This document shows positions 14,933-23,724 of a stretch of DNA of 32,547 nucleotides, piece after piece. The translations under genes and the position numbers were made by a program. The stretch covers positions 1-32,547 of the forward strand of contig JALHLO010000015.1 of assembly GCA_022844525.1 (NCBI GenBank). The letters run 5' to 3'. Below the pieces are notes generated by a model. The model worked only from the letters and a program-made list of their open reading frames with translations, did not search any database and was not told the DNA's origin. Source of the DNA: Ramlibacter sp. GTDB taxonomy: Bacteria > Pseudomonadota > Gammaproteobacteria > Burkholderiales > Burkholderiaceae_C. Numbering within the stretch: the stretch's first letter is position 1; every line of letters starts with the position of its first letter.

Positions 14933-15364
14933 TCACTTCTTCGGCGTTTCGTCGTCCAGCGACGCACTCCACCGATCCCCCCACCCGTGCCGCTGCGCGT
15001 CATCGAGCTCGCGCCGTCCCCGCTTGGTGGGCCGGCCATGCCCGATCGCGAGCGCGGGTTCGGGCGCGTAGCGCCGCTGTTCCGCCGCGCGTTCGCGCTC
15101 CTGCAGGCTTTCCGCCGTTTCCTCGTACAGCCGCTGCGCCACCGGTGCCGGCCCGCGCACGTCCGACACGCCCTTGACCACGACGGTGCGGGTCAGGCCC
15201 TCGCGGCGCAGGGCCACGGTGTCGCCGACCTTCACCTCGCGCGCGGGCTTGACCTCCTGGCCGTTGACGCTCACCCGGCCCTTGTCGATCTCGTCCGTCG
15301 CCAGGCTGCGCGTCTTGTAGAACCGCGCCGCCCACAGCCATTTGTCGATTCGCAATCTGTCCAT
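14933..15364 (-). CDS. S4-domain RNA-binding protein, Hsp15 family
   Basis: Small RNA-binding protein, 143 aa. The N-terminus MDRLRIDKWLWAARFYKTRSLATDEIDKGRVSVNG is the S4 fold shared with Hsp15 (HslR), which in E. coli binds 50S subunits carrying stalled nascent chains and helps recycle them. The C-terminal ~60 residues are charged, with a TKRGRRELDD stretch also seen in relatives. The ATG (15364) directly abuts the stop codon of the tctE-like kinase (TGA-ATG), so the gene probably rides on the two-component operon although its function is unrelated. The length is close to that of E. coli HslR (133 aa). Confidence 0.93.
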   Translation of the reverse strand: MDRLRIDKWLWAARFYKTRSLATDEIDKGRVSVNGQEVKPAREVKVGDTVALRREGLTRTVVVKGVSDVRGPAPVAQRLYEETAESLQERERAAEQRRYAPEPALAIGHGRPTKRGRRELDDAQRHGWGDRWSASLDDETPKK

Positions 15365-16777
15365 TCAGGACGGATTCTGCGCCAGCGGCAGCCGCACGGT
15401 GGCGTCGAGCCCGGCCGTACGCCGGTCCTTTTCACGGTTTTCCAGCTCGATGCTGCCGCCCAGCGCCCGCACGATCTCCAGGCAGATCGCCAGCCCCAGT
15501 CCCGAGCCGCTGCGCACGTCGCCGGCCGAGAAGGGCTGGAAGAGCCGGCCGCGAAGCTCTTCCGGGATGCCCGGGCCGCTGTCGCTGACCACCAGCGCCG
15601 CCGTGTTGCCGTCCGCCACGACGCGCACCGACAGCGAGCCGCCCGCCGGGGTGTGCCGGATGGCGTTGTGCAGCAGGTTGCGCGAGAGCTCGCGCAGCAT
15701 CCATTCGTGCGCGCGCACCGGCGCGGGCCGCGTCTCGATGTCGAACTCGATGTCCTTGTCGGCCACCAGCGGCGCCAGCTCCAGCGCCATCGCCCGCACT
15801 TCCTGCGACAGGTCGTTCACCTGGGCCCCGGCCTGCTCGCGCAACTGCTCCACCTTCGCCAGCGACAGCATCTGGTTGGCCAGCACCGTGGCGCGCTCCA
15901 CGGTGGCGTTGATCTCCTGCAGCGCCTGGCGCGGCTCCAGGTCGCCGCGCAGGGCGGACTGCACCTGCGCCTTCAGCACCGCCAGCGGCGTGCGCAACTG
16001 GTGCGAGGTGTCGCGCACGAAGCGCTTCTGGTTGTCCAGCAGCTGCGACAGCCGCGCCATGACCTGGTTGGTCGCATCCACCAGCGGCACGAGTTCGCGC
16101 GGCGCATCGGGAGCCGCCAGCGGCGTGAGTTCGCCTTCCGGGCGCGCCTGCAGTTCGGCGCTGAGCCTGCGCACCGGGCGCGTCGCGCGCTGCACCACGA
16201 CCACCACCACCAGCGCGATGACGGCCACCAGCAATGCCTGCTGCCACAGGAAGTCGAGCAGGATGCGGCGCGTCAGGCGCTGGCGCAGCTCCAGCGTCTC
16301 GGCGACCTGGATCACCGCCATGCCGAGGCCCTCGGGGCTGGCCACGGGCTGCAGCAGGACCGCCACGCGCACCTGGCTGTCGCGGAAGCTGGTGTCGTAG
16401 AAGTCGACCAGGGCCGCGTAGGGCGGCTGCGCGGGGATGCTGCCGCGCCAGAACGGCAGGTCGGCGAAGCCGGACACCAGCTGCCCCTGCAGGCTGGAGA
16501 CGCGGTAGTACATGCGCGTCTGCACGTCGGCCTCGAAGGCCTCCAGCGCGGAGTAGGGCACGGTGGCGCGCAGGACGGCCCGCTCCTCGAAGCCGCGCAC
16601 GTCCAGCTGTTCGCCGATGGACTTGGCCGAGGCGAGCAGCGTGCGGTCGTAGGCGGTGTTCACCGCCTGCAGCGTCTTGCGGTAGAGCGTGACGGCGTTG
16701 ACCGCCACGACGATGCCCACCGGCAGCAGGATGCCGGCCAGCAGGTAGCTGCGCAGGGAGACCGGGCCCAGCTTCAT
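15365..16777 (-). CDS. tctE: Sensor histidine kinase, TctE type
   Basis: Inner-membrane sensor kinase, 470 aa, partner of the adjacent response regulator. The first transmembrane segment is ~12-28; a periplasmic sensor domain of ~145 residues with a TctE-like N-terminal 2CSK domain follows; the second transmembrane segment (QQALLVAVIALVVVVVVQ) is near 180. The phospho-acceptor box SHQLRTPLAVL, N-box RNLLHNAIRHTPAGG, and G-boxes DSGPGIPEEL and GSGLGLAIC are all intact. The start ATG overlaps the regulator stop (ATGA). By homology with the Salmonella TctDE pair it should sense a carboxylate and control the divergent tctCBA genes, but the TAXI-TRAP genes next door are an equally close potential target. 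Confidence 0.95.
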   Translation of the reverse strand: MKLGPVSLRSYLLAGILLPVGIVVAVNAVTLYRKTLQAVNTAYDRTLLASAKSIGEQLDVRGFEERAVLRATVPYSALEAFEADVQTRMYYRVSSLQGQLVSGFADLPFWRGSIPAQPPYAALVDFYDTSFRDSQVRVAVLLQPVASPEGLGMAVIQVAETLELRQRLTRRILLDFLWQQALLVAVIALVVVVVVQRATRPVRRLSAELQARPEGELTPLAAPDAPRELVPLVDATNQVMARLSQLLDNQKRFVRDTSHQLRTPLAVLKAQVQSALRGDLEPRQALQEINATVERATVLANQMLSLAKVEQLREQAGAQVNDLSQEVRAMALELAPLVADKDIEFDIETRPAPVRAHEWMLRELSRNLLHNAIRHTPAGGSLSVRVVADGNTAALVVSDSGPGIPEELRGRLFQPFSAGDVRSGSGLGLAICLEIVRALGGSIELENREKDRRTAGLDATVRLPLAQNPS

Positions 16778-17445
16778 TCGCCCGCTTTGAGCAGGTAGCC
16801 CAGCCCGCGCAGGGTCACCAGCTTCGCGCCGGTGGGCGCGAGCTTCTTGCGCAGGCGGTAGACCACGACCTCGATCGCCTCGTACTGCACCTCGGTGGCT
16901 CCCGGGAAGACGAGCTCGAACAGCCGCTCCTTGGGCACCGCATGGCCGGGGCGGGCGAGCAGCGCCTGCAGCAGCGCCGCCTCGCGCGGGGCCAACTCCA
17001 GGATCTCGCCGCGCCAGTGGATCGCTCCGCTCTCGCGGTCCCAGTGCAGGCCGCCGATGCCGTCCTCGGCGGCGGGGCCGGCGGGCGCGCGGCGCCGGTG
17101 CAGCGCCCGCAGGCGCGCCTCGAGCTCGTCGAGGTCGAAGGGCTTGGGCAGGTAGTCGTCGGCGCCGGTGTTCAGGCCGATGATGCGGTCGCCGACCGTG
17201 CCGCGCGCGGTGAGGATCAGCACCGGCGTGCCCAGGCCGCCGCGGCGCGCCTCCTCCAGCACCCGCAGGCCGTCCATGCCCGGCAGCGTGAGGTCGAGCA
17301 GCACCACGTCGGGCGGCGCGTTCCTCCAGCGCTCCAGGGCCTGGCGCCCGTCGCCGCACAGCTCGACGTCCATGCCCCGGTTCTGCAGCGTGCGCCTGAG
17401 CGTCGCCTGCATCGAGGGGTCGTCTTCCACCAGCAGCAGCTTCAT
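16774..17445 (-). CDS. tctD: Response regulator, OmpR/TctD type
   Basis: DNA-binding response regulator, 223 aa. The receiver domain has the acidic pair EDD (7-9), phospho-acceptor Asp in VVLLDLTLPG (~51), and conserved Lys in LPKPFDL (~101). The C-terminal winged helix (~125-220) ends VVYRLRKKLAPTGAKLVTLRGLGYLLK, typical of OmpR-family members. The ATG at 17445 begins the standard MKLLLVEDDP; an in-frame ATG at 17457 would add four residues. It lies divergent to tctC with 111 bp between, so autoregulation and control of tctCBA from the shared region is likely. It overlaps the kinase gene by 4 bp. Confidence 0.96.
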   Translation of the reverse strand: MKLLLVEDDPSMQATLRRTLQNRGMDVELCGDGRQALERWRNAPPDVVLLDLTLPGMDGLRVLEEARRGGLGTPVLILTARGTVGDRIIGLNTGADDYLPKPFDLDELEARLRALHRRRAPAGPAAEDGIGGLHWDRESGAIHWRGEILELAPREAALLQALLARPGHAVPKERLFELVFPGATEVQYEAIEVVVYRLRKKLAPTGAKLVTLRGLGYLLKAGE

Positions 17446-17556
17446 CCCTTCCACCATAACGCCGATTCGCATCAGCACTTTCCCTAGGTCGCCAGGACAG
17501 CCGATTGACAGCGGGCGGCCGCAACATCGGCCTGTTCTTTTCCAGGAGACAAGACC
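17446..17556. promoter_or_regulatory. Divergent control region tctD / tctC
   Basis: This 111-bp region should hold both divergent promoters and any TctD sites. It contains a perfect TTGACA at 17505-17510 facing tctC, but no good -10 at 17 bp; the nearest AT-rich candidate, TGTTCT, is at 17533-17538. A weak -10 would suit an activator-dependent promoter. AGGAG at 17544-17548 is the tctC ribosome-binding site. Confidence 0.4.
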
Positions 17557-18516
17557 ATGCGTCGCGACGAATTCCTCAAGAGCCTGGCGGCCCTCGCAGC
17601 CGCCGGCGCGCTGCCGCTGTCCGCCCAGGCGGCCACCACGCTGAAGATGATGATCCCCGCCAACCCCGGCGGCGGCTGGGACACCACCGGCCGCGCCCTG
17701 GGCAAGGCGCTGACCGACGCCAAGGTCGCCGACAACGTGACCTACGAGAACAAGGGCGGCGCCGCCGGCGCGCTGGGCCTGGCGCAGTTCGTCAACGGCA
17801 GCAAGGGCGACCCGAATGCGCTGATGGTCATGGGCGCCGTGATGCTGGGCGGCATCATCACCGGCAAGCCGCCGGTGAACCTGTCGCAGGCCACGCCGAT
17901 CGCGCGCCTGACCAGCGAGTACAACGTGTACGTGCTGCCGGCCAACTCGCCCTTCAAGACCATGGCCGACGTGGTCGCGCAGCTGAAGAAGGACCCCGGC
18001 AGCGTCAAGTGGGGCGGCGGTTCGCGCGGCTCCACCGAGCACATCGCCGCGGCCATGCTGGCGCGCGAAGTGGGCGTGGACCCGGCGCGCATCAACTACG
18101 TGGCCTTCCGCGGGGGCGGCGAGGCCACGGCGGCCATCCTGGGCGGCAACGTCACGGTGGGCGGCAGCGGCTACAGCGAGTTCGCCGAGTACATCAACGC
18201 CGGCAAGATGCGCGCGATCGCCGTCACCTCGCCGCAGCGCCTCAAGGGCATCGCCGTGCCCACGCTCAAGGAGCAGGGCATCAACGTCGAACTGGGCAAC
18301 TGGCGCGGCGTGTACGGCGCCCCCGGCATCAACGCCGAGCAGCGCAAGGTGCTCACGAACATGGTGCTGGCCGCCCTCAAGACCAAGTCCTGGCAAGAGG
18401 CGCTGGAGAAGAACGCGTGGACGCCGGCGGTGCTGGCCGGCCCGGAGTTCGAGCAGTTCGTGGACAACGAGTTCGCCCTGCTGCGCGCCACCATGGCCAA
18501 GGCCGGCATGCTCTGA
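17557..18516 (+). CDS. tctC: Tripartite tricarboxylate transporter receptor (Bug family)
   Basis: Periplasmic substrate-binding protein, 319 aa, of a TTT importer. The signal peptide is ~1-25 (RRDEFLKSL...SAQA) and begins with an RR pair, but without a full twin-arginine motif. The mature protein carries the Bug/TctC pattern: IPANPGGGWDTTGRALGKAL, VTYENKGGAAGALGLA and GGGSRGSTEH. The ligand is probably a di- or tricarboxylate or another carboxylated compound; the family is broad, so no specific substrate is claimed. ATG 17557 has AGGAG 8 bases upstream. It is followed by a strong hairpin and then tctB and tctA. Confidence 0.96.
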   Translation: MRRDEFLKSLAALAAAGALPLSAQAATTLKMMIPANPGGGWDTTGRALGKALTDAKVADNVTYENKGGAAGALGLAQFVNGSKGDPNALMVMGAVMLGGIITGKPPVNLSQATPIARLTSEYNVYVLPANSPFKTMADVVAQLKKDPGSVKWGGGSRGSTEHIAAAMLAREVGVDPARINYVAFRGGGEATAAILGGNVTVGGSGYSEFAEYINAGKMRAIAVTSPQRLKGIAVPTLKEQGINVELGNWRGVYGAPGINAEQRKVLTNMVLAALKTKSWQEALEKNAWTPAVLAGPEFEQFVDNEFALLRATMAKAGML

Positions 18517-18534
18517 CGCCCCGGCGTCGGCAGT

Positions 18535-18563
18535 ACGCCCGGCTCGCCCGGGCGTTTCTTTTT
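18535..18563 (+). terminator. Hairpin with T-tail between tctC and tctB
   Basis: ACGCCCGG, loop CTCGC, CCGGGCGT followed by TTCTTTTT, 18 bp after the tctC stop. It is a good intrinsic terminator, yet tctB starts 26 bp further on with a strong ribosome-binding site, so it is probably partial and raises the receptor-to-permease ratio. Confidence 0.85.
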
Positions 18564-18589
18564 CCGGCCGCGCCGGGAGGGAGGATTCC

Positions 18590-19099
18590 ATGACCGAGAC
18601 GACATCCCGCCGCACGCCGCAGCTGCTGGTGGGCGGACTCGTGCTGCTGACCGGCCTGGGGCTGGCCGGCGGCGCGCTGAAGATCCCGGGCGAGGCCGGC
18701 TACGGCGGCGTCGGGCCCAACTTCCTGCCCTGGGTGGTGGCGGCGGTGCTGACGCTGTGCGGGATCCTGATCGTGCGCGAGGCGCTCACCGGCGGCTTCC
18801 GCGACATGGAGGAGCCCTCGGGCGCGGACCGCGCCTGGTGGCCGGGGCTGGTGTGGGTGTCGGCGGGCATGCTCGCGAACGCGGCGCTGATCACCACCAT
18901 CGGCTTCATCCTCAGCTGCACCCTGTGCTACCTGCTGGCGGTGCAGGGCTTGCGCCGCGCGCAGGGGCAGGGGACCACGGCGCGCAGCCTCGCCGCCGAC
19001 CTGGTCACCGGCCTTCTGCTGTCCGCGCCCGTGTACTGGATGTTCACCAAGTTCCTCGCGATCAACCTCCCGGGCCTCACGGCCACCGGCTGGATCTGA
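18590..19099 (+). CDS. tctB: Tripartite tricarboxylate transporter small membrane subunit
   Basis: Four-helix small permease subunit, 169 aa. Hydrophobic segments lie at ~10-30, ~43-62, ~82-105 and ~130-150, matching the four-helix TctB topology, with YGGVGPNFLPWVVAAVLTLCG as the family-like segment after the first helix. GGAGGGAGGA precedes ATG 18590, a very strong ribosome-binding site that may offset the upstream hairpin. The stop is one base from the tctA ATG. Confidence 0.94.
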   Translation: MTETTSRRTPQLLVGGLVLLTGLGLAGGALKIPGEAGYGGVGPNFLPWVVAAVLTLCGILIVREALTGGFRDMEEPSGADRAWWPGLVWVSAGMLANAALITTIGFILSCTLCYLLAVQGLRRAQGQGTTARSLAADLVTGLLLSAPVYWMFTKFLAINLPGLTATGWI

Positions 19100-19100
19100 C

Positions 19101-20633
19101 ATGGACATCTTCTCCGCGCTCCTGCAGGGCTTCGCCACGGCGATCAGCCCGATCAACCTGGTGTGGGCCTTCGTCGGCTGCGTGCTGGGCACGGCCGTCG
19201 GCGTGCTGCCCGGCATCGGGCCGGCGGTGGCGGTGGCGATGCTGCTGCCGATCACCGGCAAGGTGGACATCACCGCCTCGATGATCTTCTTCGCCGGCAT
19301 CTACTACGGCGCGATGTACGGCGGCTCCACCACGTCGATCCTGCTGAACACGCCCGGCGAGACCGCGAGCATGGTCACGGCGATGGAGGGCAACAAGATG
19401 GCCAAGAGCGGCCGCGCCGGCCAGGCGCTGGCAACGGCGGCCATCGGCTCCTTCGTGGCGGGAACGATCGCGACCGTCATCGTCACCCTGTTCGCGCCGA
19501 CGGTGGCCGAACTCGCGGTGAAGCTCGGGCCGCCCGAGTATTTCCTGCTGATGGTGCTGGCCTTCACCACGGTCAGCGCGGTGCTGGGGCAGAGCACCTT
19601 GCGCGGCATGACCTCGCTGTTCCTCGGGCTGGCGCTGGGCCTGATCGGGCTGGACCAGATCTCCGGCCAGGCGCGCTACACCGGCGGCGTGCCGGAACTG
19701 CTGGACGGCATCGAGATCGTGCTGGTGGCCGTGGGCCTGTTCGCCGTGGCGGAGATCCTGTACTTCGCGCTGTTCGAAGGCCGCGTGAGGGAGACGCAGA
19801 ACAGGATGAGCCGCGTCTACATGTCGGCGCGCGACTGGAAGCGCTCGGTGCCGGCCTGGCTGCGCGCGACCTTCATCGGTGCGCCGTTCGGCTGCATCCC
19901 GGCCGGCGGCACCGAGATCCCGACCTACCTCAGCTACGCGGTGGAGAAGAAGCTGGCCAAGGGCGAGGACAGGAAGGAGTTCGGCACCACCGGCGCGATC
20001 GAGGGCGTGGCGGGCCCGGAGGCGGCGAACAATGCGACCGTCACCACCGCGCTGATCCCGCTGCTGACGCTGGGCATCCCGACCTCCAACACCACCGCCA
20101 TCCTGCTGGGCGCCTTCCAGAACTACGGCATCCAGCCGGGGCCGCAGCTGTTCACCACGTCGGCGGCGCTGGTGTGGGCGCTGATCGCCTCGCTCTACAT
20201 CGGCAACGTGATGCTGCTGATCCTGAACCTGCCGCTGGTCAAGCTGTGGGTGCAGCTGCTGAAGATCCCCAAGCCGCAGCTTTACGCGGGCATCCTGATC
20301 TTCGCCACGGTGGGGGCCTACGGCATGCGCCAGAGCGCGTTCGACCTGGTGCTGCTGTGGGTGATCGGCCTGGCGGGGCTGGTGATGCGGCGCTTCGACT
20401 TCCCGACGGCGCCGGTGGTGGTGGGCATGATCCTGGGCCCGCTGGCCGAAGCGCAGATGCGCAACGCCGTCTCGATCGGCGAGGGCAGCTTCCTGGTCTT
20501 CGTGCAGCGGCCGATGTCGCTGTTCCTGGTGGTGGTGATCCTGGCGGTGCTGCTGCTGCCGCGGATCTACAAGCGGGTGCAGCGGCGGCGGCATGGGGCG
20601 GGCGTGCTGCCGCATGGGGGTGTGGAGCCCTGA
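19101..20633 (+). CDS. tctA: Tripartite tricarboxylate transporter large membrane subunit
   Basis: The translocating permease of the TTT system, 510 aa with about twelve membrane segments. The family motif [17 protein letters not shown] is near 35-51, followed by [22 protein letters not shown] (~70-92), and the repeated half has [13 protein letters not shown] and [15 protein letters not shown]. TctA uses a cation gradient to move the ligand handed over by TctC. It ends 7 bp before a REP-type inverted repeat that could stabilise or terminate the transcript. Confidence 0.97.
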   Translation: MDIFSALLQGFATAISPINLVWAFVGCVLGTAVGVLPGIGPAVAVAMLLPITGKVDITASMIFFAGIYYGAMYGGSTTSILLNTPGETASMVTAMEGNKMAKSGRAGQALATAAIGSFVAGTIATVIVTLFAPTVAELAVKLGPPEYFLLMVLAFTTVSAVLGQSTLRGMTSLFLGLALGLIGLDQISGQARYTGGVPELLDGIEIVLVAVGLFAVAEILYFALFEGRVRETQNRMSRVYMSARDWKRSVPAWLRATFIGAPFGCIPAGGTEIPTYLSYAVEKKLAKGEDRKEFGTTGAIEGVAGPEAANNATVTTALIPLLTLGIPTSNTTAILLGAFQNYGIQPGPQLFTTSAALVWALIASLYIGNVMLLILNLPLVKLWVQLLKIPKPQLYAGILIFATVGAYGMRQSAFDLVLLWVIGLAGLVMRRFDFPTAPVVVGMILGPLAEAQMRNAVSIGEGSFLVFVQRPMSLFLVVVILAVLLLPRIYKRVQRRRHGAGVLPHGGVEP

Positions 20634-20640
20634 GGGGAGT

Positions 20641-20733
20641 GTCGCGGTTCGGCGCTGCGCGCGCTCACCACGACCTACGCCGGGGTGCCCCGGCGACCTG
20701 TAGGTCGGGGTGAGCCCGCAGGCGAACCTCGAC
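20641..20733. repeat. REP-type inverted repeat pair (REPIN/BIME-like), locus 1
   Basis: Two related arms face each other. The left arm is 20641-20678 (38 bp, reading ...CACCACGACCTAC at its inner end). The right arm is 20700-20733 (34 bp, starting GTAGGTCG). Between them lies a small GCCGGGG/CCCCGGC hairpin. Each arm is a GTAG head followed by an imperfect palindrome, as in REP sequences mobilised by RAYT transposases. The left arm is identical, 38 of 38 bases, to the inverted arm at 31883-31920. No transposase gene lies in the window. Confidence 0.85.
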
Positions 20734-20804
20734 ACCGCAGGGCCGGGTCAAGCCCGGGATGACATGGGTGGGCAGGGCGCCGGGCCGGCGCTAGGATCGG
20801 GCCC

Positions 20805-22246
<1,442 letters not shown>

Positions 22247-22253
<7 letters not shown>

Positions 22254-22307
22254 TTTCCAGGCAACTGTCCGGAAACCAGACACCGCCGTTTGTACGGAAA
22301 GCAGACA
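22247..22307 (+). promoter_or_regulatory. Three upstream activator sites (GGAAANCAGACA)
   Basis: A 12-bp motif occurs three times: TGTCTGATTTCC at 22247-22258 (inverted), GGAAACCAGACA at 22271-22282 and GGAAAGCAGACA at 22296-22307. Spacing is 24 and 25 bp. The first two form an inverted repeat with a 12-bp gap. They lie at about -131, -107 and -82 from the predicted sigma-54 start site, the normal range for enhancer sites. The first overlaps the activator's own stop codon. Confidence 0.75.
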
Positions 22308-22357
22308 GTCCATCGCTTCAGCGCTGAAAAATCATTACGCGACAAGCACTTGCGTGT

Positions 22358-22373
22358 TGGCATGCACCGTGCA
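22358..22373 (+). promoter_or_regulatory. Candidate sigma-54 (-24/-12) promoter
   Basis: TGGCATGCACCGTGCA compared with consensus TGGCACG-N4-TTGCA: the invariant GG and GC are present at the correct distance, with two mismatches elsewhere. The predicted start is near 22384, a 35-nt leader before ATG 22419. An ATGCAC-C-GTGCAT palindrome overlaps it and is an alternative explanation for part of the conservation. Confidence 0.65.
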
Positions 22374-22418
22374 TCCTGCGCGCCGGCTCACCCTCAAACG
22401 AAGTACAGGAGACAAGAA

Positions 22419-23609
22419 ATGCATCGACGCATCTGGGTCGCGGCCGCCGCCATCGCGGCCTCCACGCTCGCGACCCCGCTGGCCTGGTCGCAGGCAAAGG
22501 AAATCCGCATCGCCCACGTCTACAGCCGCACCGGCCCGCTGGAAGCCTACGGCAAGCAGACGCAGACCGGCCTGATGATGGGCCTGGAGTACGCCACTGG
22601 CGGCACCATGGCCATCAACGGCCGCAAGATCGTCGTGATCGAGAAGGACGACCAGGGCAAGCCCGACCTGGGCAAGTCGCTGCTGGCCACCGCCTACTCC
22701 GACGACAAGGCCGACATCGCCATCGGCCCGACCTCCTCCGGCGTGGCGCTGGCCATGCTGCCGGTGGCCGAGGAGTACAAGAAGGTGCTGCTGGTGGAGC
22801 CGGCCGTGGCCGACTCGATCACCGGCGACAAGTGGAACAAGTACATCTTCCGTACCGGCCGCAACAGCTCGCAGGACGCGATCTCCAACGCCGTGGCGCT
22901 GGACAAGCCGGGCACGACCATCGCCACGCTGGCGCAGGACTACGCGTTCGGCCGCGACGGCGTGAAGGCCTTCAAGGAGTCGGTGAAGAAGGCCAAGATC
23001 GTCCACGAGGAATACCTGCCCGCCAACACCACCGACTTCACCGCCGGTGCGCAGCGCCTGATCGACAAGCTGAAGGACCAGCCGGGCCGCAAGGTGATCT
23101 GGGTCGTGTGGGCCGGTGCCGGCAACCCGTTCAAGATCGCCGACATGGACTTGAAGCGCTACGGCATCGAGATCGCCACCGGCGGCAACATCCTGCCGGC
23201 GATGGCCGCGTACAAGAACTTCCCCGGCATGGAAGGCGCCACCTACTACTACTTCGGCATCCCGAAGAACCCGGTGAACGAGGCGATGGTCGCCCAGCAC
23301 TACAAGCAGTTCAAGGCGCCGCCGGACTTCTTCACCGCCGGCGGCTTCTCCGCCGCGATGGCGGTGGTCACGGCGCTGAAGAAGACCAACGGCGACGCCA
23401 AGGCCGACAAGCTGATCGCCGCCATGGAAGGCATGTCCTTCGACACGCCCAAGGGGAAGATGACCTTCCGCAAGGAAGACCACCAGGCCATGCAGAGCAT
23501 GTACCACTTCAAGATCAAGGTGGACCCGGCCTTCGCCTGGGGCGTGCCGGAGCTGGTGCGCGAGATCAAGCCGGAAGAGATGGCCGTTCCGATCCGGAAC
23601 AAGCGCTGA
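22419..23609 (+). CDS. Branched-chain-amino-acid-type ABC transporter substrate-binding protein
   Basis: Periplasmic receptor of the LivK/Peripla_BP_6 family, 396 aa. The signal peptide is ~1-25 (HRRIWVAAAAIAASTLATPLAWSQA), then KEIRIAHVYSRTGPLEAYGKQTQTGLMMGLEYA, a typical opening of this family. GPTSSGVALAMLPVAEEYKKVLL and DFTAGAQRLIDKLKD are further family-like blocks. Such receptors bind amino acids but also aromatic and aliphatic carboxylates, so the ligand is open. ATG 22419 has AGGAGA upstream. First gene of the apparent sigma-54 operon, followed by a hairpin and the PHB depolymerase gene. Confidence 0.94.
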   Translation: MHRRIWVAAAAIAASTLATPLAWSQAKEIRIAHVYSRTGPLEAYGKQTQTGLMMGLEYATGGTMAINGRKIVVIEKDDQGKPDLGKSLLATAYSDDKADIAIGPTSSGVALAMLPVAEEYKKVLLVEPAVADSITGDKWNKYIFRTGRNSSQDAISNAVALDKPGTTIATLAQDYAFGRDGVKAFKESVKKAKIVHEEYLPANTTDFTAGAQRLIDKLKDQPGRKVIWVVWAGAGNPFKIADMDLKRYGIEIATGGNILPAMAAYKNFPGMEGATYYYFGIPKNPVNEAMVAQHYKQFKAPPDFFTAGGFSAAMAVVTALKKTNGDAKADKLIAAMEGMSFDTPKGKMTFRKEDHQAMQSMYHFKIKVDPAFAWGVPELVREIKPEEMAVPIRNKR

Positions 23610-23620
23610 CCGGCTGACGC

Positions 23621-23641
23621 GGGGCGGCTTGCCGCCGCCCC
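23621..23641 (+). other. Stem-loop after the ABC receptor gene
   Basis: GGGGCGGC, loop TTGCC, GCCGCCCC: an 8-bp GC stem starting 11 bp after the receptor stop. The tail GGCTTTCC is only weakly T-rich, so this looks more like an mRNA-stabilising or attenuating hairpin than a full terminator. It matches the position of hairpins after the other two receptor genes. Confidence 0.7.
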
Positions 23642-23724
23642 GGCTTTCCGCAGTTCGAGAGAGCCCCCCGGGCAATGGGGGCAGGGGATTCGCGCGTCCG
23701 AAGAACCACAGGAGACACTCGAAG

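Noticed and set aside
23629-23724. Earlier start for the PHB depolymerase
   Set aside because: It would add 32 residues coded by the hairpin region and bury the signal peptide; ATG 23725 has AGGAGA and starts the signal peptide.
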